Positions 43,610 through 51,574 of a stretch of DNA of 64,000 nucleotides are shown piece after piece. The notes beneath the pieces were generated by a model. It was not told the origin of the DNA and did no database searches. It saw only the letters and a program-made list of their open reading frames with translations. Both the position numbers and the translations under genes were made by a program. The stretch lies in the NCBI GenBank assembly GCA_016931225.1, contig JAFGFE010000020.1:124001-188000 (forward strand), read 5' to 3'. This DNA is from Candidatus Zymogenaceae bacterium (GTDB lineage: Bacteria; Desulfobacterota; Zymogenia; Zymogenales; Zymogenaceae). Each line of letters begins with the position of its first letter. The stretch's first letter is position 1.

Positions 43610-45409
43610 ATGCATGGAACACTGCGGACGATTGTCCTGAAAACGATGTGTATTGCGGCGCCGATCCTTCTCGCCGCGCTTTTCATCGCCGGCGGCATGA
43701 AAGCCGCCCGGGGAGAAGACGCGCCGGCGGCGCTGGTATCCTATCTCGACGGATTTGTGGACATAAAACATGCAGACACCGACATGTTGCTCGCCCTTTC
43801 CGCGGGGGATCAGCTGATCGTCGGCGATACGATCCAGACCGGGCCCGAGGGAACGGTGGAGCTTGTCCTCCCCGACGGGTCCGCGATAAAAATCGGTCCC
43901 GACAGCCTCGTGAATATCAAAGAGATGGGCACGATTGAAACGACCGGGATACGCCTGACCACAATCGAGCTGATCATGGGAAAGGTGAGGGCCCTGGTAA
44001 CTCCCGCTCATGGAGGTGAGGCGAATTTCTTCATTAAGACCGAAAACGCGACGATCGGAGTGCGGGGCACGGACTTCGTAACCCTCTTCGATCCGGATCT
44101 GGGTGCCACCAATGTCATCAGCATCGACGAGTGCGTCGAGGTTGTCGCCGCCTTCTTTCCGGATATCGATCCCCTGTCGGTCTGTTCCGGAACGGAAGTG
44201 ACCGTGTTTACCGCAACGGGACCGACCGCCGTCACCGCCGTCGATGTCGAGAAACTCAATGAGATTCTCACCGAGATGGCGTTTCATACCGGGATCGTCG
44301 AAGGAAGAATAATCCTTCCCGACGCCGGGAGCGCAGCGCCGCCGTATATCGTTACCGCGTTTCTCAACACCGTCATCAATCTTGAGGATATAGACGACAC
44401 CCTTCGGCTTTCCCGAGACGACCTGGATGCCGAGGGCGGCATCCTCATCAGCGGCTCGGCGTCGGACGACACGTTCCCGGTCACCGGTGTTGAATGGAGC
44501 ATCGACGGGGGATTTGAATGGAATCGGGCCGAGGGTGATGAGCTGTGGCGATTCCGGTTCGTCCCTCAGGATGGCTGTGAATATGAGGTGATGGTACGGG
44601 CTACCAACGCCGCCGGGGTCGTTTCCGATCCCACAGATGTCGGCACCTGGCGCCTGTCGTACCGGGACGCCGGTTACTACGACATCGCCGGGGAGTATCT
44701 GCAAAGCCTCTTCGGCGCCATCGAGAACGCCGATATCACCACCCTGGATGAGCTGATATCCGACGAGTTCGACGGCAATATGGCGGGGAACTTTTCCAAG
44801 GACGAGTTGATCGATCAGGCGTATCTGCACCTGGTGGAATACCGGGAGGTCGTCTCCATCGACTGGAGCATCATTCGGGTAAACGCCGCCAATGATGCCA
44901 TTATCATCACCGCGTCGGTCGTCAACTCCTTCGGCGGGAACACGGAGAGCGGCACCGCAAAAATATGGCTTTCCAAAAACGACGAATACCGCATGATACA
45001 TTCCGAAGGCGGCTGGTTGTTCGGAAGCAACCTCCCCATGGAGACGGAGACGAAGCTCACCGCGGAGACGGTGTATTACGTCGGCTCGCCCCTCTTTTGC
45101 GAGCATCTTCTGAGGATTATCCTGGTGGCGCCCCGTGTCCCGATGGACGTGGATGAGGTCACCGTCATCTTCGATACCGACTGCGGATTCCGAAGCCTGC
45201 CGGTCACCCGCGCCTGGTACGAGGCAAAATACGGTCGCTCCGGGGGGTTCGGCGGGGAGTTCTCCGTCGACGAGAGCCCAACCTGCACCGGCAGTTCCTG
45301 TCCCGATCCGTACCTGATATACTATATGGTGGGCGGCGGCGGCTTCTCCCTGCAGTTTCACGATTACGGGTACGATCTGGAGGAGCTGAATATCGTCACC
45401 TTTCCCTGA
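43610..45409 (+). CDS. Exported FecR-domain protein with C-terminal NTF2-like region
   Basis: 599 aa. Signal peptide CIAAPILLAALFIAGGMKAARGE. The FecR domain, about res 35-165, reads LSAGDQLIVGDTIQTGPEGTVELVLPDGSAIKIGPDSLVNI and ENATIGVRGTDFV. The middle (about 270-345) resembles an Ig/Cadherin-like strand region (DRDD-type LDAEGGILISGSASDDTFPVTGVEWSIDGG, split by a few residues here). About 360-480 looks NTF2-like (YLQSLFGAIENADITTLDELISDEFDG). The end is Gly/Tyr-rich and unrecognised. No span follows the signal, so it is periplasmic or surface-attached. The ATG has GGAGCGG upstream; the open frame continues earlier without a start site. A terminator follows. Confidence 0.82.
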   Translation: MHGTLRTIVLKTMCIAAPILLAALFIAGGMKAARGEDAPAALVSYLDGFVDIKHADTDMLLALSAGDQLIVGDTIQTGPEGTVELVLPDGSAIKIGPDSLVNIKEMGTIETTGIRLTTIELIMGKVRALVTPAHGGEANFFIKTENATIGVRGTDFVTLFDPDLGATNVISIDECVEVVAAFFPDIDPLSVCSGTEVTVFTATGPTAVTAVDVEKLNEILTEMAFHTGIVEGRIILPDAGSAAPPYIVTAFLNTVINLEDIDDTLRLSRDDLDAEGGILISGSASDDTFPVTGVEWSIDGGFEWNRAEGDELWRFRFVPQDGCEYEVMVRATNAAGVVSDPTDVGTWRLSYRDAGYYDIAGEYLQSLFGAIENADITTLDELISDEFDGNMAGNFSKDELIDQAYLHLVEYREVVSIDWSIIRVNAANDAIIITASVVNSFGGNTESGTAKIWLSKNDEYRMIHSEGGWLFGSNLPMETETKLTAETVYYVGSPLFCEHLLRIILVAPRVPMDVDEVTVIFDTDCGFRSLPVTRAWYEAKYGRSGGFGGEFSVDESPTCTGSSCPDPYLIYYMVGGGGFSLQFHDYGYDLEELNIVTFP

Positions 45410-45436
45410 TCACGGGTATCACATCTTATACGTACG

Positions 45437-45470
45437 GGGCCGGATGCGAATAATCGCATCTGGCCCTTTT
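45437..45470 (+). terminator. Terminator of the FecR-domain gene
   Basis: 13-bp stem GGGCCGGATGCGA / TCGCATCTGGCCC with one G-T pair, 4-base loop, then TTTT. It lies 28 bp after the stop. Confidence 0.85.
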
Positions 45471-45527
45471 ATCGACACCGTATTCTCTCCCGACGGTTCC
45501 CTGTGACTCAAATAAAAAACACCTCTC

Positions 45528-46934
45528 TCACGATCTCGGGTCCGGGGGAGACACGTACTCTCTGTCGCCGCAATCGAAATTTTCCTTCATATAGATCGAC
45601 CGCTTCCCGTTCTTGATCTCAAAGATGAGCTGATAGACGGTCACCGACGTGTTTTTCTTGGCTATCAACTCCTCGGTCCGGTAGCAGATCGCGTTCTCGT
45701 CGGTGACGAGTCCTTCGGGCTGATAGGCGAGGATGTCCATCATGTCATCTAGCGTCACGAAGCCGTCGGCGGCGTGCTCCCCTGCCACCCTGTCCGCGGT
45801 GGGCTGCCGCCCGGTACACACGTCCGGGAAGAGAATCAGGTGCTTCATCGTATCCGTCACGAACGTATTGGTAGAGGTGAGCATACCGATATCCTCCCAG
45901 TAGGTGCCCGAAAGCCCGTCCGCCGCCACATCGGTGATGTGGAACTCTTCCCGGGAACGCTCCAGGCGCAGAAGGTTCCCGTCAAGATCGGTGACGATGA
46001 AATTCTGGGCGTTCGGGCTCCCCTCGGCCACCCAGAAGTCAATATATTCATACGCATCGGAGGACACCCTGAGGGCCTCCCTCCCCCGAAACGTGTACGG
46101 CAGCCTCGGCTCTTTTCCATACTCCGAGGTGAACATGTTGTTGATGACGACGCAGACGCCGTTGTCGTTCCATCCCATGGCCCAGCCGAAGAGCCCGGCG
46201 TACGAGGTCATGGTGGTGGTGTTTTCCTCGCCGGTGATCGTCTGTTCCTCGAAATAGTAGTTGCCGAATCCCTTGGACTGGGGTGGGCTGTCAATCGTCT
46301 GTGCGATGATCACCGACCCGTCGGGATTGAGCATCCCGAAGGCGGAACAGCCGCCGGGATTCTCCTCCACCGGGTGTTTCTTGCTATAAAACAGCTTGTA
46401 ATAGATCGGGCCGATTTTCACCGCCAGGGTGACGTAGACCAGCTCCCTCCAGGTAAAGGCAAACAGGACATCCGCCGCCTTTACGTCGTATCCCTCGTCC
46501 CTGAGGCCGTGGGTGATGCCGAGGATCTCGTCCCGGTACGGCCCCTCTATCGCCTCCCAGTAGTAGCGGCTCTTCTTTTTCACCCGCATCATCATAAGGC
46601 CCCCGGCATAATCGGTCACCTCACCATCCACCGTCTCCATGTAGGCGATCATCTCATCGCCGATCGCCCTCGCCTTCAGATATCCGAGCAGGTACCGGTC
46701 ATCCGCCTGGACCCGCAAAATACGCGCCTTGCCGTCGATGTCCTCCACGACGCAGAACATCTCCGGGGACTCCTCGGAACCCACGTATACCATCCCCGTG
46801 GCGTCGTCCCTGACGACGTCCGGCACGTCCCGAAACGCCACGTCGGAGAGATCGCCGATGCCGACCACCCACACCGCCAGCGCCACGCCGAGGACTATAA
46901 TTATCACCGCCACAGTAAGAAAAAATTTCTTCAT
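45528..46934 (-). CDS. Membrane-anchored C45-family (acyltransferase/peptidase, Ntn) protein
   Basis: 468 aa. An N-terminal span (FFLTVAVIIIVLGVALAVWVVGI) probably anchors it to the membrane. The catalytic mark of C45 Ntn hydrolases is the internal Gly-Cys: GGCSAFGMLNPDGSVIIAQTIDSP (around res 193-216), where the Cys would become the new N-terminal nucleophile after self-cleavage. Later GLFGWAMGWNDNGVCVVINNMF and the RVSSDAYEYIDFW region fit the family. Relatives are acyl-CoA:6-aminopenicillanate acyltransferase and phospholipase-B-like amidases. The substrate here is unknown. GGAGGGAATACGT precedes the ATG. Confidence 0.75.
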   Translation of the reverse strand: MKKFFLTVAVIIIVLGVALAVWVVGIGDLSDVAFRDVPDVVRDDATGMVYVGSEESPEMFCVVEDIDGKARILRVQADDRYLLGYLKARAIGDEMIAYMETVDGEVTDYAGGLMMMRVKKKSRYYWEAIEGPYRDEILGITHGLRDEGYDVKAADVLFAFTWRELVYVTLAVKIGPIYYKLFYSKKHPVEENPGGCSAFGMLNPDGSVIIAQTIDSPPQSKGFGNYYFEEQTITGEENTTTMTSYAGLFGWAMGWNDNGVCVVINNMFTSEYGKEPRLPYTFRGREALRVSSDAYEYIDFWVAEGSPNAQNFIVTDLDGNLLRLERSREEFHITDVAADGLSGTYWEDIGMLTSTNTFVTDTMKHLILFPDVCTGRQPTADRVAGEHAADGFVTLDDMMDILAYQPEGLVTDENAICYRTEELIAKKNTSVTVYQLIFEIKNGKRSIYMKENFDCGDREYVSPPDPRS

Positions 46935-47262
46935 ACGTATTCCCTCCGTACAGTCAATTCCACATCTCGATTTTCACCATCTCCTCCAAAGGCATCAAAC
47001 GCCCGGTTCAACACCCGCCCCCCGTCTTCCCCTCCACCTCTTTATCCCATTCATACATGGTCGCGCGTGAAATGTCAATCGTAACACCGACACGGGTGAG
47101 TCGATGCTACCACGGATGCTGTGCGTAAATCTTCACACACCTACGCGGGGAAACACGTGCGGTCAGGGGCGTTAAACGTCGATCGCACACACATGCGGTC
47201 GAACACGTACAGTCACAGTGAATAAAGTGACATACTATAATATATAAACATACAAAAAAGAC
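46935..47262. other. Divergent intergenic stretch
   Basis: About 330 bp between the C45-family gene (minus) and the promoter of the DUF169 cassette (plus). It carries repeated short CACA/GTGT-type words but no clear repeat unit. No gene is supported. Confidence 0.4.
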
Positions 47263-47291
47263 TTGACACAGGAGCGGAATCGGGGTATTAA
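47263..47291 (+). promoter_or_regulatory. Sigma-70-type promoter of the DUF169/TetR/ferredoxin cassette
   Basis: TTGACA at 47263-47268, a 17-bp spacer and TATTAA at 47286-47291, some 100 bp upstream of the DUF169 start codon. The -35 is a full match and the -10 matches four of six positions. The predicted transcription start falls inside the palindrome that follows. Confidence 0.65.
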
Positions 47292-47294
47292 ATG

Positions 47295-47310
47295 AACCAA
47301 CCGGTTGGTT
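47295..47310. promoter_or_regulatory. 16-bp perfect palindrome, probable TetR-family operator
   Basis: AACCAACCGGTTGGTT is a perfect inverted repeat three bases beyond the predicted -10. This place would let a bound repressor block transcription start. The TetR-type regulator encoded two genes downstream in the same cassette is the obvious candidate ligand, making the cassette autoregulated. Confidence 0.7.
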
Positions 47311-47393
47311 TATTATCGTGCCGGACGAGGCACACACAGTCACAGGAAAGATCCTGATGAATTATTTCCACACTCACTACAGGAGGTGAACTG

Positions 47394-48137
47394 ATGGAAC
47401 AATGGAAAACGGCGGCACAGGAACTGGAAACACTGCTCAGGCTTCAGACGTTTCCACTCGGGGTGACGTTTTTAAAGAAGAACCAAGACTTCCCCGCCAA
47501 AACCAGGCGTCCAAAAGAACACCTGGGCCAGGCCATCGCCCCCTGCCAGGGGATGACACTCGCCCGGCGATACGGCTGGACCATCGGCCTCGGGGCGGAT
47601 GATTTCTCCTGCCCCATCGCCAAAATAGCCTACCGAATGGGGGAACAACCCAAGAATGATATGATACGGGCCTTTCTGACCGGTATTGGGTATGCAAAGG
47701 ATGAGTCTGCGGCCGACGCCATTATGTCTAATTTCCCCACACTCCCGGAGGAGGCGGCAGGACTTGTGTTCTTTCCCCTGTCTCGGGCGAAAATAGAGCC
47801 GGATGTCATACTGGTTTTCGGCATGCCGGCCCAGCTCATGCGCCTGGCCCACGGCTTTGGATATTCCGCGGGGGAATCCATTCCGGGCACCTTCAGCGGT
47901 CGGGCCGGCTCCTGTGCCGAGGGACTTCTGGGAGCATACACAACCGGCAAACTCCGAATCGCCCTTCCCGGAAACGGGGACAGGGTGTTCGCCGGTGTCC
48001 AGGATTCCGAGTTGGTCTGCGCGATTCCCGCACAGCTCCTTTTGGATATCATCGAGGGGATGAACGTCCAGCATAAACGGGGTGTGCGGTATCCGATTCC
48101 GGGTCTGCTCAACTACACCCTGCCCTTTCCGACCTGA
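47394..48137 (+). CDS. DUF169 family protein
   Basis: 247 aa, soluble. DUF169 features are FPLGVTFLKK near the N-terminus, AIAPCQGMTLARRYG, ADDFSCPIAKIAYRMG, and later VFFPLSRAKIEPDVILVFGMPAQLMRLAHG and FSGRAGSCAEGLLGAYTTGKLRIALPGNGDR. Three conserved Cys (APCQG, FSCP, GSCAE) could bind metal or a cluster. No biochemical role is established; such genes are common in anaerobes and methanogens. A strong AGGAGGTGAACTG fixes the start. It leads a cassette with a TetR regulator and a ferredoxin-like protein and is probably controlled by that regulator. Confidence 0.88.
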   Translation: MEQWKTAAQELETLLRLQTFPLGVTFLKKNQDFPAKTRRPKEHLGQAIAPCQGMTLARRYGWTIGLGADDFSCPIAKIAYRMGEQPKNDMIRAFLTGIGYAKDESAADAIMSNFPTLPEEAAGLVFFPLSRAKIEPDVILVFGMPAQLMRLAHGFGYSAGESIPGTFSGRAGSCAEGLLGAYTTGKLRIALPGNGDRVFAGVQDSELVCAIPAQLLLDIIEGMNVQHKRGVRYPIPGLLNYTLPFPT

Positions 48138-48233
48138 TCGATGCGGGACCGAACGCCCTTTGCAGTACGATATGACATATGATATCTTGTATGTAAAAAT
48201 ATCATTGTCACGTACACGAACAGGGATCGAACA

Positions 48234-48893
48234 ATGAGCACGCCCGACAGCACGAAAACCGGACCGTCCCGGACTGATGAGCCGAGCACCTCCCGAGGCC
48301 AGGCCACGAAGAAGAAGATCATCGACACCGCCACACGGCTGATACACGCCAACGGGTACAAGAACACCTCATTGGAGGACATCCTGACCGCGGCGGAGAT
48401 CAAGAAGGGGAGTTTCTACTTCCATTTCGACAACAAGGAGGTGTTGGGACACGCCGTTATCGATCGATTCCACTCCGGCACTCGAAAGATGATGGATACC
48501 ATGCTGAGCCCGGCGGTCCGGGGGGAGGCGAACGCCTATGAGAGCATCCTGCGGATGCTCGATAACCTGACCGCCTTCATGGACGACTCCGACTGCCGGG
48601 GCGGCTGCCTGTTGGGGAACATGGCCCTGGAGATTTCGGACTACAACGACGATCTGAGGCGGCACCTGTCCGATATCTTCACAGACATGGCGTCCCGTCT
48701 GGAAGAGGCGATCGCCGCGGGCCAATCCCGGGGAGAGATTTCCACCGAAGCCACGCCAAGGGAGTTCGCTCACTTCATCGTCAGCGTCATCGAGGGGGGA
48801 TTGATGCTTGCCCGTGTCAACAAGAATATCACTCCCATGACGGACAGCATTCGATCCGCCCTCTTTGTCCTGAAACCGAAGGACACCACATGA
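48234..48893 (+). CDS. TetR/AcrR-family transcriptional regulator
   Basis: 219 aa. A polar N-terminal tail of about 20 residues leads to a TetR helix-turn-helix: ATKKKIIDTATRLIHANGYKNTSLEDILTAAEIKKGSFYFHFDNKEVLGHAVIDRF (about res 22-77; two pieces of the usual pattern). The C-terminal part (about 90-215) has Cys residues in DDSDCRGGCLLGNMALEIS, typical of a TetR_C subgroup, and a long final helix. It most likely represses its own cassette through the palindrome at 47295-47310. The inducer is unknown. AGGGATCGAACA precedes the ATG. Confidence 0.92.
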   Translation: MSTPDSTKTGPSRTDEPSTSRGQATKKKIIDTATRLIHANGYKNTSLEDILTAAEIKKGSFYFHFDNKEVLGHAVIDRFHSGTRKMMDTMLSPAVRGEANAYESILRMLDNLTAFMDDSDCRGGCLLGNMALEISDYNDDLRRHLSDIFTDMASRLEEAIAAGQSRGEISTEATPREFAHFIVSVIEGGLMLARVNKNITPMTDSIRSALFVLKPKDTT

Positions 48894-48933
48894 GACGTCC
48901 GATCTCATACGATTTTTTCCTGGAGGAATTGAT

Positions 48934-49989
48934 ATGTCCACCAATGTGTACGTGAAGCTGGCCGAGTACATCAACACGGCCCCCGTCGGCGCCCCCATGT
49001 CCAACAAGCTCATTGAAATATTGAAGATCCTCTTTACGCCGGAAGAAGCCGAACTGGCGCAGAAAATCCCCTTTCTCAACACCGACCTTCCCACATTGGC
49101 GGACCAGACCGGCATGGACGAGAGTCTCCTGAAGGAGATGCTGGTGGGCATGGCGAAAAAGGGGACACTCTTCATGAATGAAAAGGGAAAGTTCAGGCTT
49201 TTACCCTCCATGGTCGGTTTTTCCGAAACACCCTTCTGGCCCGGGGAGCGGACGGATGTCACAGAGAGGCTCGCGGATCTCTGGGTTGAGTACATTAGTG
49301 AGGAATACGGCGGGGAAATCGCCGGGAGGGCGACGCCCCTGGTGCGGGTCGTGCCGGTGGAAGAGTCCATTGAATCCGGGGCAACGGTCACGCCTCCGGA
49401 AATGCTTGACGATCTGATGAATCAGGTCGATTTCTTCGCCGTCGCCCACTGTCCCTGCCGACTGATGGCGCGATACACCGACCGGGAACACTGCGATCAC
49501 GACACCGAGAACTGCTTTCATTTCGGCTCCATGGCGAAATACATGGTCGCCCAGGGGATGGCCCGGGAGCTGACACGGGACGAAACGAAGAAGCTCCTCA
49601 AGAAGGCCCATGACGACGGCCTGGTTCATATGGCGGACAACTACGCCGGGAGAATCTCCACCCTCTGCTCCTGCTGCAGCGACTGCTGTGTCTGGATGCG
49701 GGCGAAAAAAGAGCTGGGGCTTCCAAACAGCCACGTAAACTCGAACTTCATCATGACGGTCTCTCCCGATGACTGCATCGGCTGCGGCGTTTGCATGGAA
49801 AGGTGCCCGGTGGATGCGATCGTCATGAACGATACGGCCACGGTGGACGAGACGAGGTGCATCGGCTGCGGCGTATGTCACCCCACCTGCCCCACGGGGG
49901 CGGTTCGCCTGGTCCCCCGTCCGGAAATCCACGAGATACCCCAGATCGGTGATTTTGTTCAGAGACTCATGAGCGAAAAGGCACCCTGA
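48934..49989 (+). CDS. 4Fe-4S ferredoxin-domain protein of the DUF169/TetR cassette
   Basis: 351 aa. The N-terminal 120 residues look like a winged-helix-like region (LIEILKILFTPEEAELAQKIPF, LPTLADQTGMDESLLKEMLVGMAKKGTLFMNEKGKFRLLP). The middle has Cys motifs (VAHCPCRLM, EHCDHDTENC, LCSCCSDCCVW), suggesting another metal site. The C-terminus has two ferredoxin units, CIGCGVCMERCP and CIGCGVCHPTCP. It could serve as an electron-transfer or sensing protein; similar proteins accompany DUF169 and TetR genes in anaerobes. TGGAGGAATTGAT precedes the ATG, 41 bp after the TetR stop. Confidence 0.82.
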   Translation: MSTNVYVKLAEYINTAPVGAPMSNKLIEILKILFTPEEAELAQKIPFLNTDLPTLADQTGMDESLLKEMLVGMAKKGTLFMNEKGKFRLLPSMVGFSETPFWPGERTDVTERLADLWVEYISEEYGGEIAGRATPLVRVVPVEESIESGATVTPPEMLDDLMNQVDFFAVAHCPCRLMARYTDREHCDHDTENCFHFGSMAKYMVAQGMARELTRDETKKLLKKAHDDGLVHMADNYAGRISTLCSCCSDCCVWMRAKKELGLPNSHVNSNFIMTVSPDDCIGCGVCMERCPVDAIVMNDTATVDETRCIGCGVCHPTCPTGAVRLVPRPEIHEIPQIGDFVQRLMSEKAP

Positions 49990-50034
49990 TATCAAAGACC
50001 GCCCACAGCATATCAAACATCGGAAACGCCGCCC

Positions 50035-50066
50035 GCGCCCCGATCGGGATCCCCCGTTCGGGGCGC
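50035..50066 (+). terminator. GC-rich hairpin closing the DUF169/TetR/ferredoxin cassette
   Basis: Stem GCGCCCCGA / TCGGGGCGC with a loop of about 14 bases, 46 bp beyond the ferredoxin gene stop. The following CTCTCTTTCTC is pyrimidine-rich but not a pure T run, so termination strength is uncertain. Confidence 0.5.
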
Positions 50067-50203
50067 TGATGCTCTCTTTCTCGAAAATCGACGCCGGCTT
50101 TTGATTTGACAAACGATATGACTGACTATATATTCATATTCCGTCGTGATAGAATATTAACTATATATGTGTATATGTTTTCATACCTGTCGAGGTTCAT
50201 ATC

Positions 50204-50515
50204 ATGCAGCGCGACAAGCATGAAAGACATTTCAGAACACTGTTCAAAACCGTAAGCTGGCGCGTGCTGGCCACGTTTACCACCATGTCCATTGTCTATC
50301 TCTTCACCGGAGAAATGCTCCTCTCGGTGGGCGTGGGAGCGGTGGAGATCGTCGCGAAGATGATCCTGTACTATTTTCATGAGCGCATCTGGAATGTTCT
50401 GACCTGGGGAACCTGGGCGCATCCTTTGAGCGAATTTCAGATCACCCATGACCTGACCGATCGGGACCGGGATATCATCCGCGATAAACTGAGAGATATG
50501 GGATACCTGGAATAA
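50204..50515 (+). CDS. DUF2061 membrane protein
   Basis: 103 aa. DUF2061 pattern: RTLFKTVSWRVLATFTTMSIVYLFTG, then VGAVEIVAKMILYYFHERIWNVLTWG, with two spans. The C-terminal 30 residues are polar and end in DKLRDMGYLE, a tail shared with two other proteins of this cluster. DUF2061 genes often lie near sulfate-activation or polysaccharide genes, but no function is proved. GAGGTTCATATC precedes the ATG. The APS kinase gene follows about 100 bp downstream. Confidence 0.85.
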   Translation: MQRDKHERHFRTLFKTVSWRVLATFTTMSIVYLFTGEMLLSVGVGAVEIVAKMILYYFHERIWNVLTWGTWAHPLSEFQITHDLTDRDRDIIRDKLRDMGYLE

Positions 50516-50618
50516 ACACCGATATGTGATCGTCCTCTCCATTCATGTGGGCTCCTGTTCCCGGTATACCATCAAACACGACCGGGCGGAACGCACATAT
50601 CACACGCACTCATACCAT

Positions 50619-51236
50619 ATGGAGGATATCGTGGGAAACGGAGTAACCCTCTGGTTTACGGGACTATCGGGAAGCGGAAAAAGCACCGTCAGCCTCATGG
50701 TGGCGACGGCGTTGAGAAACGCCGGATACAAGGTGGAAATACTCGACGGCGACGTGGTGCGCACCAATCTGAGCAAGGGATTGGGGTTTTCCAAGGAAGA
50801 CCGGGATATCAACATCAAGCGTATCGGCTTTGTCTGCAAGCTCCTTACGAGAAACGACGTCATCGCCATCTCCGCCGCCATCTCACCCTACCGTGAGATA
50901 CGGGATTTCGTTCGGGAGGATATCGGCGATTTTGTTGAAATCTACTGTGACAGCGAACTGGATGTGTTGATCGAACGGGATACGAAGGGACTGTATAAAA
51001 AGGCGCTGGCGGGAGAGATCGAGAACTTCACCGGCATCTCCGATCCCTATGAACCGCCGGAGAATCCGGAACTGGTCCTCAAGACAGATTCGGAATCGCC
51101 GGGAGACAGCGCCCAGAAGGTCATCGAGTTCCTTATCGAGCGGGGCGTTATCGATCCGGCGCGTTTGGTTCCATCCTACGAAGAAGAAGACGAGGAAAAA
51201 ATAAAAAAACGTCTGGAAGATTTGGGCTATCTGTAA
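50619..51236 (+). CDS. cysC: Adenylylsulfate (APS) kinase
   Basis: 205 aa. Walker A GLSGSGKST (res 15-23), LDGDVVRTNLSKGLGFSKEDRDINIKRIGFV and SAAISPYREIRDFVRE are standard for APS kinase, which makes PAPS from APS and ATP in the cytoplasm. After the kinase ends (IEFLIERGVID) there is an extra acidic tail (SYEEEDEEKIKKRLEDLGYL) not needed for the fold. The start is ambiguous: the GGAGG inside the ATG at 50619 serves the GTG at 50631 (VGNGVTL), which may be the true start. No sulfurylase (cysN/cysD or sat) is nearby, so its PAPS is more likely to feed sulfation than assimilation. Confidence 0.88.
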   Translation: MEDIVGNGVTLWFTGLSGSGKSTVSLMVATALRNAGYKVEILDGDVVRTNLSKGLGFSKEDRDINIKRIGFVCKLLTRNDVIAISAAISPYREIRDFVREDIGDFVEIYCDSELDVLIERDTKGLYKKALAGEIENFTGISDPYEPPENPELVLKTDSESPGDSAQKVIEFLIERGVIDPARLVPSYEEEDEEKIKKRLEDLGYL

Positions 51237-51280
51237 TATTATAAATAGAGGTAGTTTTTGCCGTAAGGGATTTGGATAGT

Positions 51281-51550
51281 ATGAATCGACACAACATGAT
51301 GATGATCATGGTCTTTCTCCTTTCCACGACTTTCGTTGTGGAAACGGCCTCGGCGCATACCGCATACATCGATCCGGGCACCACCTCTGTGGTATTCGGC
51401 GCAGTCGGATACATCATCGCCGGATTGGCGGCGTTTTTCGCCATCATCTTCCATCCCGTGAAGGTCCTCTACCGACGGATTTTCAAGAAGGATACCGAAA
51501 ATGCGGTTGATGCGGAGTCCCCGGCGTCTCCCGCCGATGATCCGAAGTAA
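51281..51550 (+). CDS. Small membrane protein with YIDPGT motif
   Basis: 89 aa. A signal-like span (MMMIMVFLLSTTFVVETASA) is followed by HTAYIDPGTTSVVFGAVGYIIAGLAAFFAIIF, with the AYIDPGT motif and a second span, then a positively charged stretch (HPVKVLYRRIFKK) and an acidic tail. Short proteins with this motif occur next to alkaline-phosphatase-superfamily genes in several phyla; their role is unknown. It is 24 bp upstream of such a gene here and follows APS kinase closely. The ATG was taken over a TTG three codons earlier. Confidence 0.7.
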   Translation: MNRHNMMMIMVFLLSTTFVVETASAHTAYIDPGTTSVVFGAVGYIIAGLAAFFAIIFHPVKVLYRRIFKKDTENAVDAESPASPADDPK

Positions 51551-51574
51551 TCATCACCAATCACACGAGCATAT

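Noticed and set aside
43415-45361. Long open frame on the minus strand (about 650 codons) opposite the FecR-domain gene
   Set aside because: It mirrors the codon structure of a real gene in a GC-rich genome, has no ribosome-binding site and translates to a low-complexity, His/Gly/Asp-rich sequence; the plus strand has signal peptide, FecR motifs and terminator.
45774-47084. Open frame of about 436 codons on the plus strand
   Set aside because: Antisense to the C45-family gene; rich in His, Arg and Val with no domain or ribosome-binding site.
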